Shown here: positions 25,570 through 32,536 of the stretch, piece by piece | How positions within the stretch are numbered: position 1 is the first letter of the stretch | How the letters are laid out: every line of letters begins with the position of its first letter | Source of the DNA: JAQBXX01 sp947085325 | GTDB taxonomy: Bacteria; Pseudomonadota; Gammaproteobacteria; SURF-13 | Direction of reading: 5' to 3' | Assembly: GCA_947085325.1 (NCBI GenBank) | Contig: CAMTVY010000018.1 | Coordinates: 1-35,015, forward strand | DNA: 35,015 bases | The notes under the pieces: generated by a model | The model's input: the letters and a program-made list of their open reading frames with translations, nothing else | Databases searched by the model: none | What the model was told of the DNA's origin: nothing | Position numbers and translations under genes: made by a program

Positions 25570-25701
25570 AACGCAAAGTCGCCAAGACGCAAGGGTTTAT
25601 GATAAGTAATTCGACTCACCAAAGGTACCCATTCTCGCCTGAAATGGCCACCGCCTTAACCGGCGGCAGTAATGGTTTTGGCGTCTTTGCGTCTTTGCGT
25701 T
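25570..25701. repeat. Element F: inverted 8-mer-array repeat between the OsmC-like and VOC genes
   Basis: The left arm (25570-25594) has CGCAAAGT, CGCCAAGA and CGCAAGG units. The right arm (25676-25701) is TTTTGGCGTC followed by two TTTGCGT units in the opposite sense. The interior is about 80 bases, with a GCCGCC...GGCGGC hairpin near 25651-25667 and no gene. It occupies most of the spacer. Confidence 0.8.
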
Positions 25702-25724
25702 AGATTTGATCAGAGCATAAGCCT

Positions 25725-26135
25725 ATGGCTAAGCCCAGCCCCATCGTTGGCCTGCGCCATCTCGCCCTCAAGGTGCATGACCTCGCTGCCTGCGAGCGCT
25801 TTTATGTCGACCTGCTCGGCATGCGGGTGGACTGGCGGCCTGATGCCAGCAATCTCTATCTCACCTCGGGCCACGACAATCTGGCCCTGCACCACAATCC
25901 GTCCCCATTTGATCCGCCGGCCCATCAGCGCCTCGACCATCTGGGCTTCGCGCTCGACAGCCCGGCGCAGGTGGACGCCTGGCACGACTATCTGCATGGC
26001 GCAGGCGTGACCATCAAGGCCCCGCCGCGCACGCATCGCGACGGCGCGCGCAGTTTTTACTGCCTGGACCCGGACGGCAACACGGTACAATTCATTTATC
26101 TGTCCGCTCCGGCGGCCAGCGGCACGCCGGCATAG
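25725..26135 (+). CDS. VOC-family (glyoxalase/dioxygenase superfamily) protein
   Basis: This 136-residue protein has a pair of beta-alpha-beta-beta-beta modules. The first contains LRHLALKVHDLAACERFYVDLLGMRV, with a metal-type His in RHLAL. The second contains HQRLDHLGFALDSPAQVDAWHDYL, with His in LDHLGF. The end has SFYCLDPDGNTVQFIYL, with the metal-ligand Glu replaced by Gln at VQF. Members may isomerise, cleave or bind small molecules, and the substrate cannot be told. It is last in the plus-strand run before speD. Confidence 0.88.
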   Translation: MAKPSPIVGLRHLALKVHDLAACERFYVDLLGMRVDWRPDASNLYLTSGHDNLALHHNPSPFDPPAHQRLDHLGFALDSPAQVDAWHDYLHGAGVTIKAPPRTHRDGARSFYCLDPDGNTVQFIYLSAPAASGTPA

Positions 26136-26154
26136 ACCTGGAGATTGATACGGC

Positions 26155-27030
26155 ATGGTGAAACAGCTCAAGAAACTCAAACTGCAAGGTTTCAACAACC
26201 TGACCAAGACATTGAGTTTCAATATTTACGACATCTGCTATACCACATCGCTCAAGCAGCGCCGTGAATATATCGAGTACATCGACGAGGTCTATAACGC
26301 CGAGCGGCTCACCGATATCCTGACCGAGGTGTGTAACCTGATTGGTGCCAACATCCTCAATATCGCTCACCAGGACTACGACCCGCAGGGCGCCAGCGTC
26401 ACCATGCTGATCTCCGAAGAGCCTACCCTGGCGCGGGACATGAGCAACGCCGAGACGCCCGGCCCGCTGCCGGACGCAGTGGTCGCCCACCTCGACAAGA
26501 GCCATATCACCGTGCACACCTATCCGGAGAGCCACCCCGGCAACGGCATCAGCACCTTTCGCGCCGACATCGACGTGTCCACCTGCGGGCGCATCTCACC
26601 GTTGCGCGCCTTGAACTATCTGGTGCACAGCTTCGACTCCGACATCGTGATCATGGACTATCGCGTGCGCGGCTTCACCCGCGATGTCAGCGGCAAGAAA
26701 TATTTTATCGATCACAAAATAAACTCGATCCAGAACTTCATCGCGAAAGAGACGCGCGACCGCTATCAGATGGTCGACGTCAACGTCTATCAGGAAAACA
26801 TCTTCCATACCAAGATGCTGCTCAAGGAATTCGATCTGAACAACTACCTGTTCGGCGCCAGCAAGGAAGGGGTCGATCCGGAACAGCGCAAAAACATGAA
26901 GCAGAGCCTGAAGCACGAGATGTCGGAGATATTCTCCGGGCAGAACATCCCCAAGATGGGGCGCCTGAAAAAACTGGTCAAGGTGCAGAAGATGAAGAAA
27001 AAGAAAAAAGTGAAGAAAGTGCCGGTGTAG
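26155..27030 (+). CDS. speD: S-adenosylmethionine decarboxylase proenzyme SpeD (E. coli type)
   Basis: This 291-residue proenzyme cleaves itself to create a pyruvoyl group and decarboxylates S-adenosylmethionine for spermidine synthesis. The cleavage site is LDKSHITVHTYPESHP, with Ser116 as the pyruvoyl source. Other strongly conserved parts are LKLQGFNNLTKTLSFNIYDI, ADIDVSTCGRISPL, DYRVRGFTRDVSGKKYFIDH and MVDVNVYQENIFHTKMLLKE. It is about 27 residues longer than the E. coli enzyme because of a very basic tail (LKKLVKVQKMKKKKKVKKVPV region). It is convergent with coq7, with four bases between the stops. Confidence 0.97.
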   Translation: MVKQLKKLKLQGFNNLTKTLSFNIYDICYTTSLKQRREYIEYIDEVYNAERLTDILTEVCNLIGANILNIAHQDYDPQGASVTMLISEEPTLARDMSNAETPGPLPDAVVAHLDKSHITVHTYPESHPGNGISTFRADIDVSTCGRISPLRALNYLVHSFDSDIVIMDYRVRGFTRDVSGKKYFIDHKINSIQNFIAKETRDRYQMVDVNVYQENIFHTKMLLKEFDLNNYLFGASKEGVDPEQRKNMKQSLKHEMSEIFSGQNIPKMGRLKKLVKVQKMKKKKKVKKVPV

Positions 27031-27034
27031 TCAT

Positions 27035-27676
27035 CTACAACCAGTAGGCCGTGCGCGTCATGACCTGCGCGGTCAGCTGCATCAGCATCTTGACGGGCCG
27101 GGGCAGTTCGCCTGCGCCGGCCTCGACGGCCTGGGTCGCGTGGCCGGCTTCATCGGCGCGCATCTGCTCCAGAATCGCCCGGCTGGGCGCATCGGCCTCG
27201 GGCAGGCGCGCCAGATGGCCATCGAGGTGCCGCACCACCTGGCGCTCGGTCTCCGCCACAAATCCAAGACTCCATTTGTCGCCTGCCAGACCCGTCACCA
27301 CGCCCAGCGCAAACGAGCCTGCGTACCAGAGCGGGTTCAAAAAACTGATGTGGCTGCCCAGGTCGTGCACGCGCTGTTCGCACCAGGCCAGGTGATCGCT
27401 TTCCTCGCGCGCCGCGTGCTCCATCTGGGCGCGCACGGCGGGCGCAGAGGCGCTGAGAGCGTGACCACGGTACAGCGCCTGTGCCGCGACCTCGCCTGCG
27501 TGATTGACGCGCATCAGCCGTGCCGCAACGGATTTTTGCTGCGTGCCGACTGCGGCGTCACTCCGGCCCTGCGCGGGCGAGGCACGCCCGGCGCGGGCAG
27601 GGGCGCACACCGTGCGCAGCGCCTGATCGAAGCGGGTAATCAGCTGATCCAGCGGTGATGTGTTTCGGGTATCCAC
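27035..27676 (-). CDS. coq7: Demethoxyubiquinone hydroxylase Coq7
   Basis: This 213-residue diiron monooxygenase adds the last hydroxyl group in aerobic ubiquinone synthesis. Its four-helix ligands are visible: Glu in RVNHAGEVAAQALYRGHAL, ExxH in REESDHLAWCEQRV, Glu in GFVAETERQVVRHLDGHL and ExxH in MRADEAGHATQAVEAG. The SFALGVVTGLAGDKWSLGF segment is the membrane-facing helix. The start is GTG (VDTRNTSPL). The presence of Coq7 points to a respiratory, ubiquinone-using proteobacterium. About 45 variable Ala/Arg-rich residues precede the core. Confidence 0.96.
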   Translation of the reverse strand: MDTRNTSPLDQLITRFDQALRTVCAPARAGRASPAQGRSDAAVGTQQKSVAARLMRVNHAGEVAAQALYRGHALSASAPAVRAQMEHAAREESDHLAWCEQRVHDLGSHISFLNPLWYAGSFALGVVTGLAGDKWSLGFVAETERQVVRHLDGHLARLPEADAPSRAILEQMRADEAGHATQAVEAGAGELPRPVKMLMQLTAQVMTRTAYWL

Positions 27677-27744
27677 AAATACAGTTTACGCATAAGCTCA
27701 CAAGTAGTGTAGGTCAGGCTGCGCAAGCTGCCTGACAGCAGCCT

Positions 27745-27844
27745 CCTTCCCCCTTGACGGGGGAAGGGTGGGATGGGGGTGAAAACCTTCCCGCAAGGCG
27801 ATTTACCCACCCCCACCCTGGCCCTCCCGTCAAGGGGGAGGGGA
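27745..27844. repeat. Two-armed GC-rich inverted repeat upstream of coq7
   Basis: Each half holds a hairpin (CTTCCCCC-TTGAC-GGGGGAAG; CCCTCCCGTCAAGGGGGAGGG) plus a purine/pyrimidine tract (GGGTGGGATGGGGGT; ACCCCCACCCTGG). The halves face each other across about 27 bases. The half element at 3184-3218 has the same CCCCCACCCTG plus hairpin layout. It makes up a third of the 316-base gap between coq7 and the ferredoxin gene, where no gene was seen. Confidence 0.7.
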
Positions 27845-27992
27845 ATATGCCGGAGACTTATGGCGCCGTGTATAGAACGATTCCGGAGGGTGCTCTGAGG
27901 CCATGCCGGAGCGCTTGGGGCCTGCGGGACAGCGCCGGTCTGCGCCGGTACGTTACAATGCGTGCTGCACCCAAAACCGCCGGAGTATCCAC

Positions 27993-28307
27993 GTGCCCGA
28001 TACCTATTACCGTCACCATGTGTTTTTCTGCACCAACCAGCGCGAGCCGGGCAAGACCAGTTGCAACAATTGCGGCGCACAGGCCATGCGCGACTATGCC
28101 AAGGAGCGCACCAAGGTGCTGGGTCTGGCAGGGCCGGGCAAGGCGCGCATCAACAGCGCCGGCTGTCTGGACCGCTGCGAGCAAGGCCCGGTGGTGGTGG
28201 TGTATCCGGAGGGCGTCTGGTACAGCTATGTGGACCAGGACGACATCGACGAGATTATCGATGAACACCTTGCGCACGGGCGGGTGGTGGAGCGGTTGAA
28301 GATTTAA
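27993..28307 (+). CDS. Thioredoxin-like [2Fe-2S] ferredoxin
   Basis: This 104-residue protein resembles the NuoE-like/Shethna-type 2Fe-2S ferredoxins. Four Cys of the cluster pattern are in HHVFFCTNQREPGKTSCNNCGAQ and INSAGCLDRCEQGPVVVVYPEGVWY. The GVWYSYVDQDDIDEIIDEHL end is typical. I choose the GTG at 27993 (VPDTYYRHHVF), which has GGAG eight bases upstream; an upstream ATG at 27903 would add about 30 non-conserved residues. Its redox partner is not evident. It is followed by rplM after 155 bases. Confidence 0.92.
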   Translation: MPDTYYRHHVFFCTNQREPGKTSCNNCGAQAMRDYAKERTKVLGLAGPGKARINSAGCLDRCEQGPVVVVYPEGVWYSYVDQDDIDEIIDEHLAHGRVVERLKI

Positions 28308-28399
28308 CCGGGCAGGTGTGGCGCGGCCTGCCGCGCGGGCAAGACCGCCACACGCGGCGTGGGCTGCGGGCGTGCCACGGCGTCAGACCCTCAGCACCC

Positions 28400-28428
28400 T
28401 TGCCGGGGCGGCAGGATTACGGTATTAT
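28400..28428 (+). promoter_or_regulatory. Sigma-70 promoter for rplM-rpsI
   Basis: TTGCCG (28400-28405) and TATTAT (28423-28428) have the ideal 17-base spacing and are both close to consensus, 34 bases before the rplM start. The position suits a ribosomal-protein operon. Confidence 0.65.
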
Positions 28429-28462
28429 TTCCGGTCTTTCGTGCCGTCAGGAGCAGTTTTAG

Positions 28463-28891
28463 ATGAAAACCTTCAGTGCCAAGCCGGAGAGCGTACAGCG
28501 CGACTGGTATGTGGTCGATGCCACCGGCAAGACCTTGGGCAAGCTGGCCGTGGAAATCGCGCGCCGTCTGCGCGGCAAGCACAAGGCCGAGTTCACCCCC
28601 CACGTCGATACCGGCGACTACATCGTAGTGGTCAATGCCGGGCAGGTGCGGGTGAGCGGCAACAAGCTCAAAGACAAGCTGTATCAGCATCACACCGGCA
28701 CCATCGGTAACCTGAAGACCACCACCCTGGGCAAGCTGCTCGCCAGGTTCCCGGAGCGGGTGCTGGAGCAGGCGGTAAAAGGCATGCTGCCGAAAAATCC
28801 GCTGGGGCGCGCCATGTTCCGCAAACTGAAAATCTACAAGGACGCCGCGCATCCGCACACCGCGCAGCAGCCGCAGTCGCTCGACTTCTAG
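28463..28891 (+). CDS. rplM: 50S ribosomal protein L13
   Basis: This 142-residue large-subunit protein matches L13 end to end: MKTFSAKPESVQRDWYVVDATGKTLGKLA, HVDTGDYIVVVNAGQVRVSGNK, RFPERVLEQAVKGMLPKNPLGR and the KLKIYKDAAHPHTAQQP end. Length equals that of E. coli. The start follows an AGGAGCA site. It is co-transcribed with rpsI 19 bases downstream. Confidence 0.99.
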   Translation: MKTFSAKPESVQRDWYVVDATGKTLGKLAVEIARRLRGKHKAEFTPHVDTGDYIVVVNAGQVRVSGNKLKDKLYQHHTGTIGNLKTTTLGKLLARFPERVLEQAVKGMLPKNPLGRAMFRKLKIYKDAAHPHTAQQPQSLDF

Positions 28892-28910
28892 ACACCACAC
28901 GGAATTCCAC

Positions 28911-29303
28911 ATGACAGACACCACACATTACAGCACCGGCCGCCGCAAAGGGGCGACCGCGCGCGTATTCCTCAAGGTTGGCAAGGGCGCCATCACCGTC
29001 AACAGCCGCAGCCTGGAAAACTACTTCGGGCGCGAGACCTCGCGCATGATGGTGCGCCAGCCGCTGGAGAGCGTAGAACTGATGGACCGGTTTGAAATCA
29101 ACGTCACCGTGCGCGGCGGCGGCGCCACCGGCCAGGCCGGCGCCATCCGTCACGGCATCACCCGCGCCCTCATGGCCTACGACGAAAGCCTGCGCCCGGT
29201 ATTGCGCAAGGCCGGCTTCGTCACCCGCGACGCGCGCGAAGTCGAGCGCAAAAAGGTCGGCCTGCACAAGGCCCGCAAGGCACCGCAATATTCGAAGCGC
29301 TAA
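28911..29303 (+). CDS. rpsI: 30S ribosomal protein S9
   Basis: This 130-residue small-subunit protein has YSTGRRKGATARVFLKVGKG, the RGGGATGQAGAIRHGITRAL core and the C-terminal KKVGLHKARKAPQYSKR, whose final Lys-Arg reaches the P site. Length is normal. The four-helix-bundle cassette begins 9 bases after its stop, so the operon's original downstream sequence has been replaced. Confidence 0.99.
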   Translation: MTDTTHYSTGRRKGATARVFLKVGKGAITVNSRSLENYFGRETSRMMVRQPLESVELMDRFEINVTVRGGGATGQAGAIRHGITRALMAYDESLRPVLRKAGFVTRDAREVERKKVGLHKARKAPQYSKR

Positions 29304-29311
29304 AGCGCAGA

Positions 29312-29748
29312 TACAAGGGTAAAGATACAAGTCAGTGCGTGGATGCCTTTGAGAAGCTTGAGGTATGGAAGCGCAGTTCTCGTCTCTGTGCGGAAATCTA
29401 CAAGACTCTGGATGTTTGCAAGGATCGGGTATTCAAGGATCAAATTACCCGCTCTGCATTGTCAGTGCCTTCCAATATAGCGGAAGGTTACGAAAGAAAC
29501 TCGGCCAGGGAATACGCCCGCTTCCTTAAAATTGCGAAAGGCTCTTGTGGGGAACTGCGTACTCAGTTTTACATCGGCATTGAGGTGGGGTTGTTTGATA
29601 AATCAGATGCCATGCGCTTCATCCAGGAAGCCACTGAAATAGCGCGAATGCTGCAAGCCATCATTCAAAAAATAAGCGCCAGTAGCAAGCGATCGGTTGA
29701 CTCTTAGCTTTACGCCCTTCCCTTGTATCTTGTATCTTTTCCCTTGTA
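29312..29748. mobile_element. Inverted-arm cassette carrying a four-helix-bundle gene
   Basis: The left arm TACAAGGGTAAAGATACAAG (29312-29331) and the right arm CTTGTATCTTTTCCCTTGTA (29729-29748) are inverted copies, 19 of 20 bases. The gene starts 7 bases inside the left arm and stops 21 bases before the right. Further AGATACA units flank both arms. The layout (short-unit array, one small gene, inverted array) parallels the CGCNAAGA cassette, although the arm sequence is unrelated. The right arm ends 11 bases before tRNA-Gln. Confidence 0.75.
29339..29707 (+). CDS. Four-helix-bundle protein (23S rRNA intervening-sequence type)
   Basis: This 122-residue protein is a typical member: FEKLEVWKRSSRLCAEIYK (helix 1), then DQITRSALSVPSNIAEGYER (signature region), AREYARFLKIAKGSCGELRTQ (helix 3), and ALFD-like GLFDKSDAMRFIQEATEIARML (helix 4). 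The family is known from intervening sequences inside 23S rRNA genes and is related to Avd of diversity-generating retroelements. Its function is unknown. The start is a GTG with no ribosome-binding site. Here it is not in an rRNA but in an inverted-arm cassette. No reverse transcriptase is nearby. Confidence 0.92.
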   Translation: MDAFEKLEVWKRSSRLCAEIYKTLDVCKDRVFKDQITRSALSVPSNIAEGYERNSAREYARFLKIAKGSCGELRTQFYIGIEVGLFDKSDAMRFIQEATEIARMLQAIIQKISASSKRSVDS

Positions 29749-29759
29749 GCTGCCGTCAT

Positions 29760-29833
29760 TGGGGGATCGTCTAGCGGTAGGACTACGGACTCTGACTCCG
29801 TTAACCGAGGTTCGAATCCTCGTCCCCCAGCCA
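29760..29833 (+). tRNA. tRNA-Gln (anticodon CTG)
   Basis: The acceptor stem TGGGGGA pairs with TCCCCCA, with the U1-A72 pair usual for tRNA-Gln. The D-arm has CTAGCGGTAGG. The anticodon stem ACGGA/TCCGT holds loop CTCTGAC with anticodon CTG (29792-29794), which reads CAG. The T-arm is CGAGGTTCGAATCCTCG, and CCA is encoded. It is flanked on both sides by inverted-arm elements. Confidence 0.95.
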
Positions 29834-29850
29834 TATAAAAACAGGGAAAA

Positions 29851-29903
29851 GGGCAAAGGGCAAAGGGACAATCCCTTGTATCTTTCCCCTTTGCCCTTTG
29901 CCC
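29851..29903. repeat. ORF-less inverted repeat with GGGCAAA units after tRNA-Gln
   Basis: GGGCAAAGGGCAAAGG (29851-29866) is exactly reverse-complemented at 29888-29903. The 21-base interior includes CCCTTGTATCTTTC, the same word found in the arms of the four-helix-bundle cassette (29720-29740). It probably also ends transcription between the tRNA and the convergent SEC-C gene. Confidence 0.75.
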
Positions 29904-29909
29904 GGCATC

Positions 29910-30470
29910 TCAAGTCCACAACGCCTCACCCCGTGATGCGCGGGCCGCAATCTCCTGCTGAAAGGCCGGCGGGCCGAAGCCGTACCACTGTTCCCCGGAC
30001 TGGTAGATAAACGGCCGCATATGGCGGATGGAGTGCGCCTGGTACCACTCCAGCACGCGCGGCTCCGGGTCGCGCCCGGCGGACACCAGCACGTCCACCG
30101 GCTGGCCGCGCCAGGCGGAGCGGCCGGTGAGCACGATCACGCCGCACTGGTTGGGCTGCATCCACTCCGGCAGGTGGCTGCCGGCCTTGGCCCAGCCGCA
30201 GAAGAACACGCGGCAGGGATCCTGCGGGCGCTTCTCGTGGATAGTGCAGCGATGACCGTCGCTGTAGGGGCAGGGGTGGCCGGGCGAGATGTCCTGCCCC
30301 AACACGTGGGTCTTCAGCCAGCCGTCGCAGCACAGCGAACAGTCGCCGCAGGGGCGCGTGTCGGTGGTCGCGGTGGTTGACGCGGCGGGCGCCGGTGCTG
30401 CCGCGCCGTGGCATTTCTTGTATTTCAGGCCGCTGCCGCAGGGGCAGGGGTCGTTACGTCCTGGGTTCAA
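29910..30470 (-). CDS. SEC-C motif protein with additional Cys cluster
   Basis: This 186-residue protein starts with a SEC-C zinc motif (NDPCPCGSGLKYKKCHG, about residues 6-22), as found at the ends of SecA and YchJ. An Ala/Thr linker follows, then a Cys-rich domain (RPCGDCSLCCDGWLKT, HPCPYSDGHRCTIHEKRPQDPCRVFFCGW) that resembles YkgJ-type metal-binding proteins. The remaining 80 residues have no motif I recognise. It probably binds zinc or iron. The role is unknown. It is convergent with the tRNA. Confidence 0.8.
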   Translation of the reverse strand: MNPGRNDPCPCGSGLKYKKCHGAAAPAPAASTTATTDTRPCGDCSLCCDGWLKTHVLGQDISPGHPCPYSDGHRCTIHEKRPQDPCRVFFCGWAKAGSHLPEWMQPNQCGVIVLTGRSAWRGQPVDVLVSAGRDPEPRVLEWYQAHSIRHMRPFIYQSGEQWYGFGPPAFQQEIAARASRGEALWT

Positions 30471-30567
30471 AATTTATCCTCAATAAAAACAGCCGCCGCA
30501 ACCCCCGGCCCTTGACATCAGCCTGATAAAATTTAAACTAGTCTCAACCAGTCTTAGGATGCTTCCC

Positions 30568-30807
30568 ATGAAAACCGTCGGCGCTTTCGCGGCCAAAACC
30601 CATCTCTCCAGTCTGCTGGATGAAGTCGCCAAAGGCGAAGAGATTACCATAACCCGCCACGGCACGCCCGTGGCCAGGCTCACGCCTATAGCAGCCCAGG
30701 AAAAACCCGATATATCCGCTGTGATTGCGCAGATTCGTGAGTTGCGCAAAGGCATTACGCTGGGCGGATTATCAATCCGCGACATGATTGACGAGGGACG
30801 TGCGTAA
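30568..30807 (+). CDS. Phd/YefM-type antitoxin
   Basis: This 79-residue protein has the Phd/YefM N-terminal DNA-binding fold (MKTVGAFAAKTHLSSLLDEVAKGEEITITRHGTPVARLTPI, described as residues 1-41). A C-terminal toxin-binding tail includes LGGLSIRDMIDEGRA. It should neutralise the PIN toxin encoded immediately downstream (TAA then ATG with no gap) and repress the shared promoter. The ATG at 30568 is preferred to one nine bases upstream because homologues begin MKxVG. Confidence 0.9.
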   Translation: MKTVGAFAAKTHLSSLLDEVAKGEEITITRHGTPVARLTPIAAQEKPDISAVIAQIRELRKGITLGGLSIRDMIDEGRA

Positions 30808-31221
30808 ATGCGGTTTGTATTGGATTGCTCGGTCACCATGTCCTGGCTGTTCAAAGACGAAGCGGATAGCTACTCGGAGTCAGTGTTGTCTTCGCTCCAC
30901 TCCCAGGGCGCGCTTGTGCCGGCCATCTGGGCGCTGGAAGTGGCAAACGTCTTGCTCACGGCCGAGCGCCGGCAACGTGTGAATGAGGCCCAGAGGATGC
31001 AGTTCACAGCCCTGCTCGCTTCATTGCCCATTTCAACATCAAACCGAACGGTGGATCAAATCTTTGGTGCGATCCTGGCCCTCGCACGCGAACATAAACT
31101 CACCAGCTACGATGCCTCCTACCTCGATCTCGCCCTGCGTGAGGGCTTGCCGCTCGCCACCCGTGACCAAAAGCTGCGTCTGGCCGCGCGCCACTGCGGT
31201 GTGGCTCTGGCCGGCAAGTAA
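30808..31221 (+). CDS. vapC: VapC-like PIN-domain toxin
   Basis: This 137-residue PIN ribonuclease probably cleaves tRNA or rRNA. The acidic site is visible: D in MRFVLDCSVTMSWLF, E in PAIWALEVANVLL, D in LTSYDASYLDLALREGLPLATRDQKL. It has the normal length and ends AGK. The last 116 bases plus downstream sequence are copied at 32232-32414. Confidence 0.92.
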   Translation: MRFVLDCSVTMSWLFKDEADSYSESVLSSLHSQGALVPAIWALEVANVLLTAERRQRVNEAQRMQFTALLASLPISTSNRTVDQIFGAILALAREHKLTSYDASYLDLALREGLPLATRDQKLRLAARHCGVALAGK

Positions 31222-31288
31222 AGGTTAAGTGTGCGAATGAATTCGCACCTGCAAAATTGTGGTAGGGCCGAATTTATTCGGCCGCCAG
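31106..31288 (+). repeat. 183-bp duplicated segment, parental copy (vapC end plus REP hairpins)
   Basis: This stretch includes the final 38 codons of vapC, its stop, GTGCGAATGAATTCGCACC (a hairpin) and GGCCGAATTTATTCGGCC. The copy at 32232-32414 is the same length and differs at two positions (31146 C/T and the CACCTGC/CACCTAC site), so the duplication is recent. Confidence 0.9.
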
Positions 31289-31302
31289 CGTTCGCTGGTA
31301 TT

Positions 31303-31410
31303 GTAGCCCCGATGCAGCGCAGCGGTATCCCCCTTGAGGGTAGGGTGATCAATCAGGGATGAAGGCAGCCGTTTAAATCCCCGGATTCCATTGCATTCCA
31401 TCCGGGCTAC
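31303..31410. repeat. GTAGCCCGG element R1 (degraded left arm)
   Basis: It starts GTAGCCCCGATGCAGCGCAG and ends CCCCGGATTCCATTGCATTC-CATCCGGGCTAC. The two ends are inverted copies of the widespread proteobacterial CCGGGCTAC repeat. At 108 bp it is longer than the 82-bp copies. It abuts the end of the DUF4926 gene. Confidence 0.8.
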
Positions 31411-31413
31411 TTG

Positions 31414-31641
31414 CTACGCCGCGACACGGCGGGCGTGAGCGATTTCCTTGTGATCAATGGGGCGAACCTGCGAGGCAAGCAGGGTAGCGACCGCCAGGGT
31501 CTCTCCATCCAGCGTGACAAATTCTACTTCATAACCCGCACCCTTAACATGCACCATCACAACAGTACCGATATCACCGCTTGCGAGCCCATATTCGGCA
31601 ATGTCCGAAGTCAGAACAACATTATCAAGTTCTTTGATCAT
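31414..31641 (-). CDS. DUF4926 domain protein
   Basis: This 75-residue protein matches the DUF4926 pattern: ELDNVVLTSDIAEYGLASGDIGTVVMVH, then YEVEFVTLDGETLAVATLLASQVRPI. The fold is probably a small SH3-like barrel. It lies 12 bases after the DUF6883 gene on the same strand. These two families are often found together in toxin-antitoxin-like pairs; which partner is which is not established here. The last codons (ARRVAA) run up to repeat R1. Confidence 0.85.
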   Translation of the reverse strand: MIKELDNVVLTSDIAEYGLASGDIGTVVMVHVKGAGYEVEFVTLDGETLAVATLLASQVRPIDHKEIAHARRVAA

Positions 31642-31653
31642 CGCACCCTCGAT

Positions 31654-31986
31654 TTACAGTGGATAAGCTGTTACAAAGTAAGGAACGGTTGCATTCGTTT
31701 CCATAAACCAGACCGCACGAATTGCCGGATTTCTTCCATCTGGAGATTGGATTTTCCCCTCAATGACATAACGAATCCCAAACGGTGAAACTTCCTGCTT
31801 GACGACCTCATGTTCATTCGCATGCCGGATTATGGCTTCCGCAAGCTGCTCCCATGGGCTTACAGAAAATCCAAGCCCCGTAAAGTATCGAGCCTTATGC
31901 CGTCCGTTGGGGTGTGCCTCAGCAAGCAAATAGCCCGTTATCTTTTTGGGATCAATAACGGCGCCATCCAAGCCCGGTAGTTTCAT
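31654..31986 (-). CDS. DUF6883 domain protein
   Basis: This 110-residue protein begins MKLPGLDGAVIDPKKITGYLL, followed by HPNGRHKARYFTGLGFSVSPWEQLAEAI and YVIEGKIQSPDGRNPAIRAVW, ending FVTAYP. This is the DUF6883 pattern, seen also at the C-terminus of some polymorphic toxins. The ATG at 31986 is chosen over a TTG at 32022. A TACAAT -10-like box lies about ten bases before it on the minus strand, so the message may be leaderless. It probably forms a pair with the DUF4926 gene. Confidence 0.82.
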   Translation of the reverse strand: MKLPGLDGAVIDPKKITGYLLAEAHPNGRHKARYFTGLGFSVSPWEQLAEAIIRHANEHEVVKQEVSPFGIRYVIEGKIQSPDGRNPAIRAVWFMETNATVPYFVTAYPL

Positions 31987-32081
31987 CGATTTTATTGTAG
32001 CAGAAGCCCATTGCCTGCCCAAATGGAAATAGAAGGTGGAACATGTGGGTCTACGCGATCTCTGTATGCGCGTTTAGCTTC

Positions 32082-32152
32082 GTAGGTCGGTTCAAGCCGA
32101 AGGCGGAACCGACAAACCAAACGTCGGATCCGCTACGCTTGATCCGACCTAC
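32082..32152. repeat. 71-bp palindromic element GTAGGTCGG...CCGACCTAC, copy 1
   Basis: It has the ends GTAGGTCGGTTCAAGC and GCTTGATCCGACCTAC, with inner GGCGGAACCGACAAAC. The copy at 34647-34717 has the same length and almost the same sequence, and 3039-3108 is a diverged relative. It contains no gene. Confidence 0.85.
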
Positions 32153-32168
32153 CTCTTAATTGTGGTGT

Positions 32169-32229
32169 CGTAATCCGGGAGGGGAGGCCGTTTAATTCCC
32201 CGGATTGCATTTCATTCCATCCGGGCTAC
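32169..32229. repeat. GTAGCCCGG element R2 (left arm truncated)
   Basis: It starts within the element at CGTAATCCGGGAGGGGAGG and runs to CATCCGGGCTAC. The outer 20 bases of the left arm are missing. The duplicated vapC fragment begins two bases later. Confidence 0.75.
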
Positions 32230-32231
32230 GG

Positions 32232-32347
32232 GCTACGATGCCTCCTACCTCGATCTCGCCCTGCGTGAGGGTTTGCCGCTCGCCACCCGTGACCAAAAGC
32301 TGCGTCTGGCCGCGCGCCACTGCGGTGTGGCTCTGGCCGGCAAGTAA
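32232..32347 (+). pseudogene. vapC 3' fragment (38 codons)
   Basis: It encodes YDASYLDLALREGLPLATRD and continues to the AGK stop, identical in protein sequence to the end of the VapC-like toxin. It lacks the catalytic N-terminal half and any start signal. It arose with the 183-bp duplication and is directly joined to repeat R2, so it has no function as a toxin. Confidence 0.93.
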
Positions 32348-32414
32348 AGGTTAAGTGTGCGAATGAATTCGCACCTACAAAATTGTGGTAGGGCCGAATT
32401 TATTCGGCCGCCAG
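32232..32414 (+). repeat. 183-bp duplicated segment, daughter copy
   Basis: This is the copy of 31106-31288. Its left end lies at GGGCTAC|GG-GCTACGATG, where the repeat R2 terminus GGGCTAC meets GCTACGATG of vapC, a 5-base overlap (GCTAC). The copy probably formed through that shared word. The following 120 bases (to 32536) hold CTGACATTCAGG, which recurs at 34727, and no gene. Confidence 0.85.
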
Positions 32415-32536
32415 TTCTTGCTGCCTGACATTCAGGTTGTCACGTAGCCATGCCTGCTGTTACCTGGCGATATCCTTGTTAAACCTCGCGGGTAGTCGCA
32501 AGGCTAGTTTAGCCCGCCGATGCAAAAAAAGTGAAC

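Noticed and set aside
29339..29707. A diversity-generating retroelement (four-helix-bundle gene as Avd)
   Set aside because: There is no reverse transcriptase, template repeat or variable repeat nearby. The protein fits the 23S rRNA intervening-sequence type.
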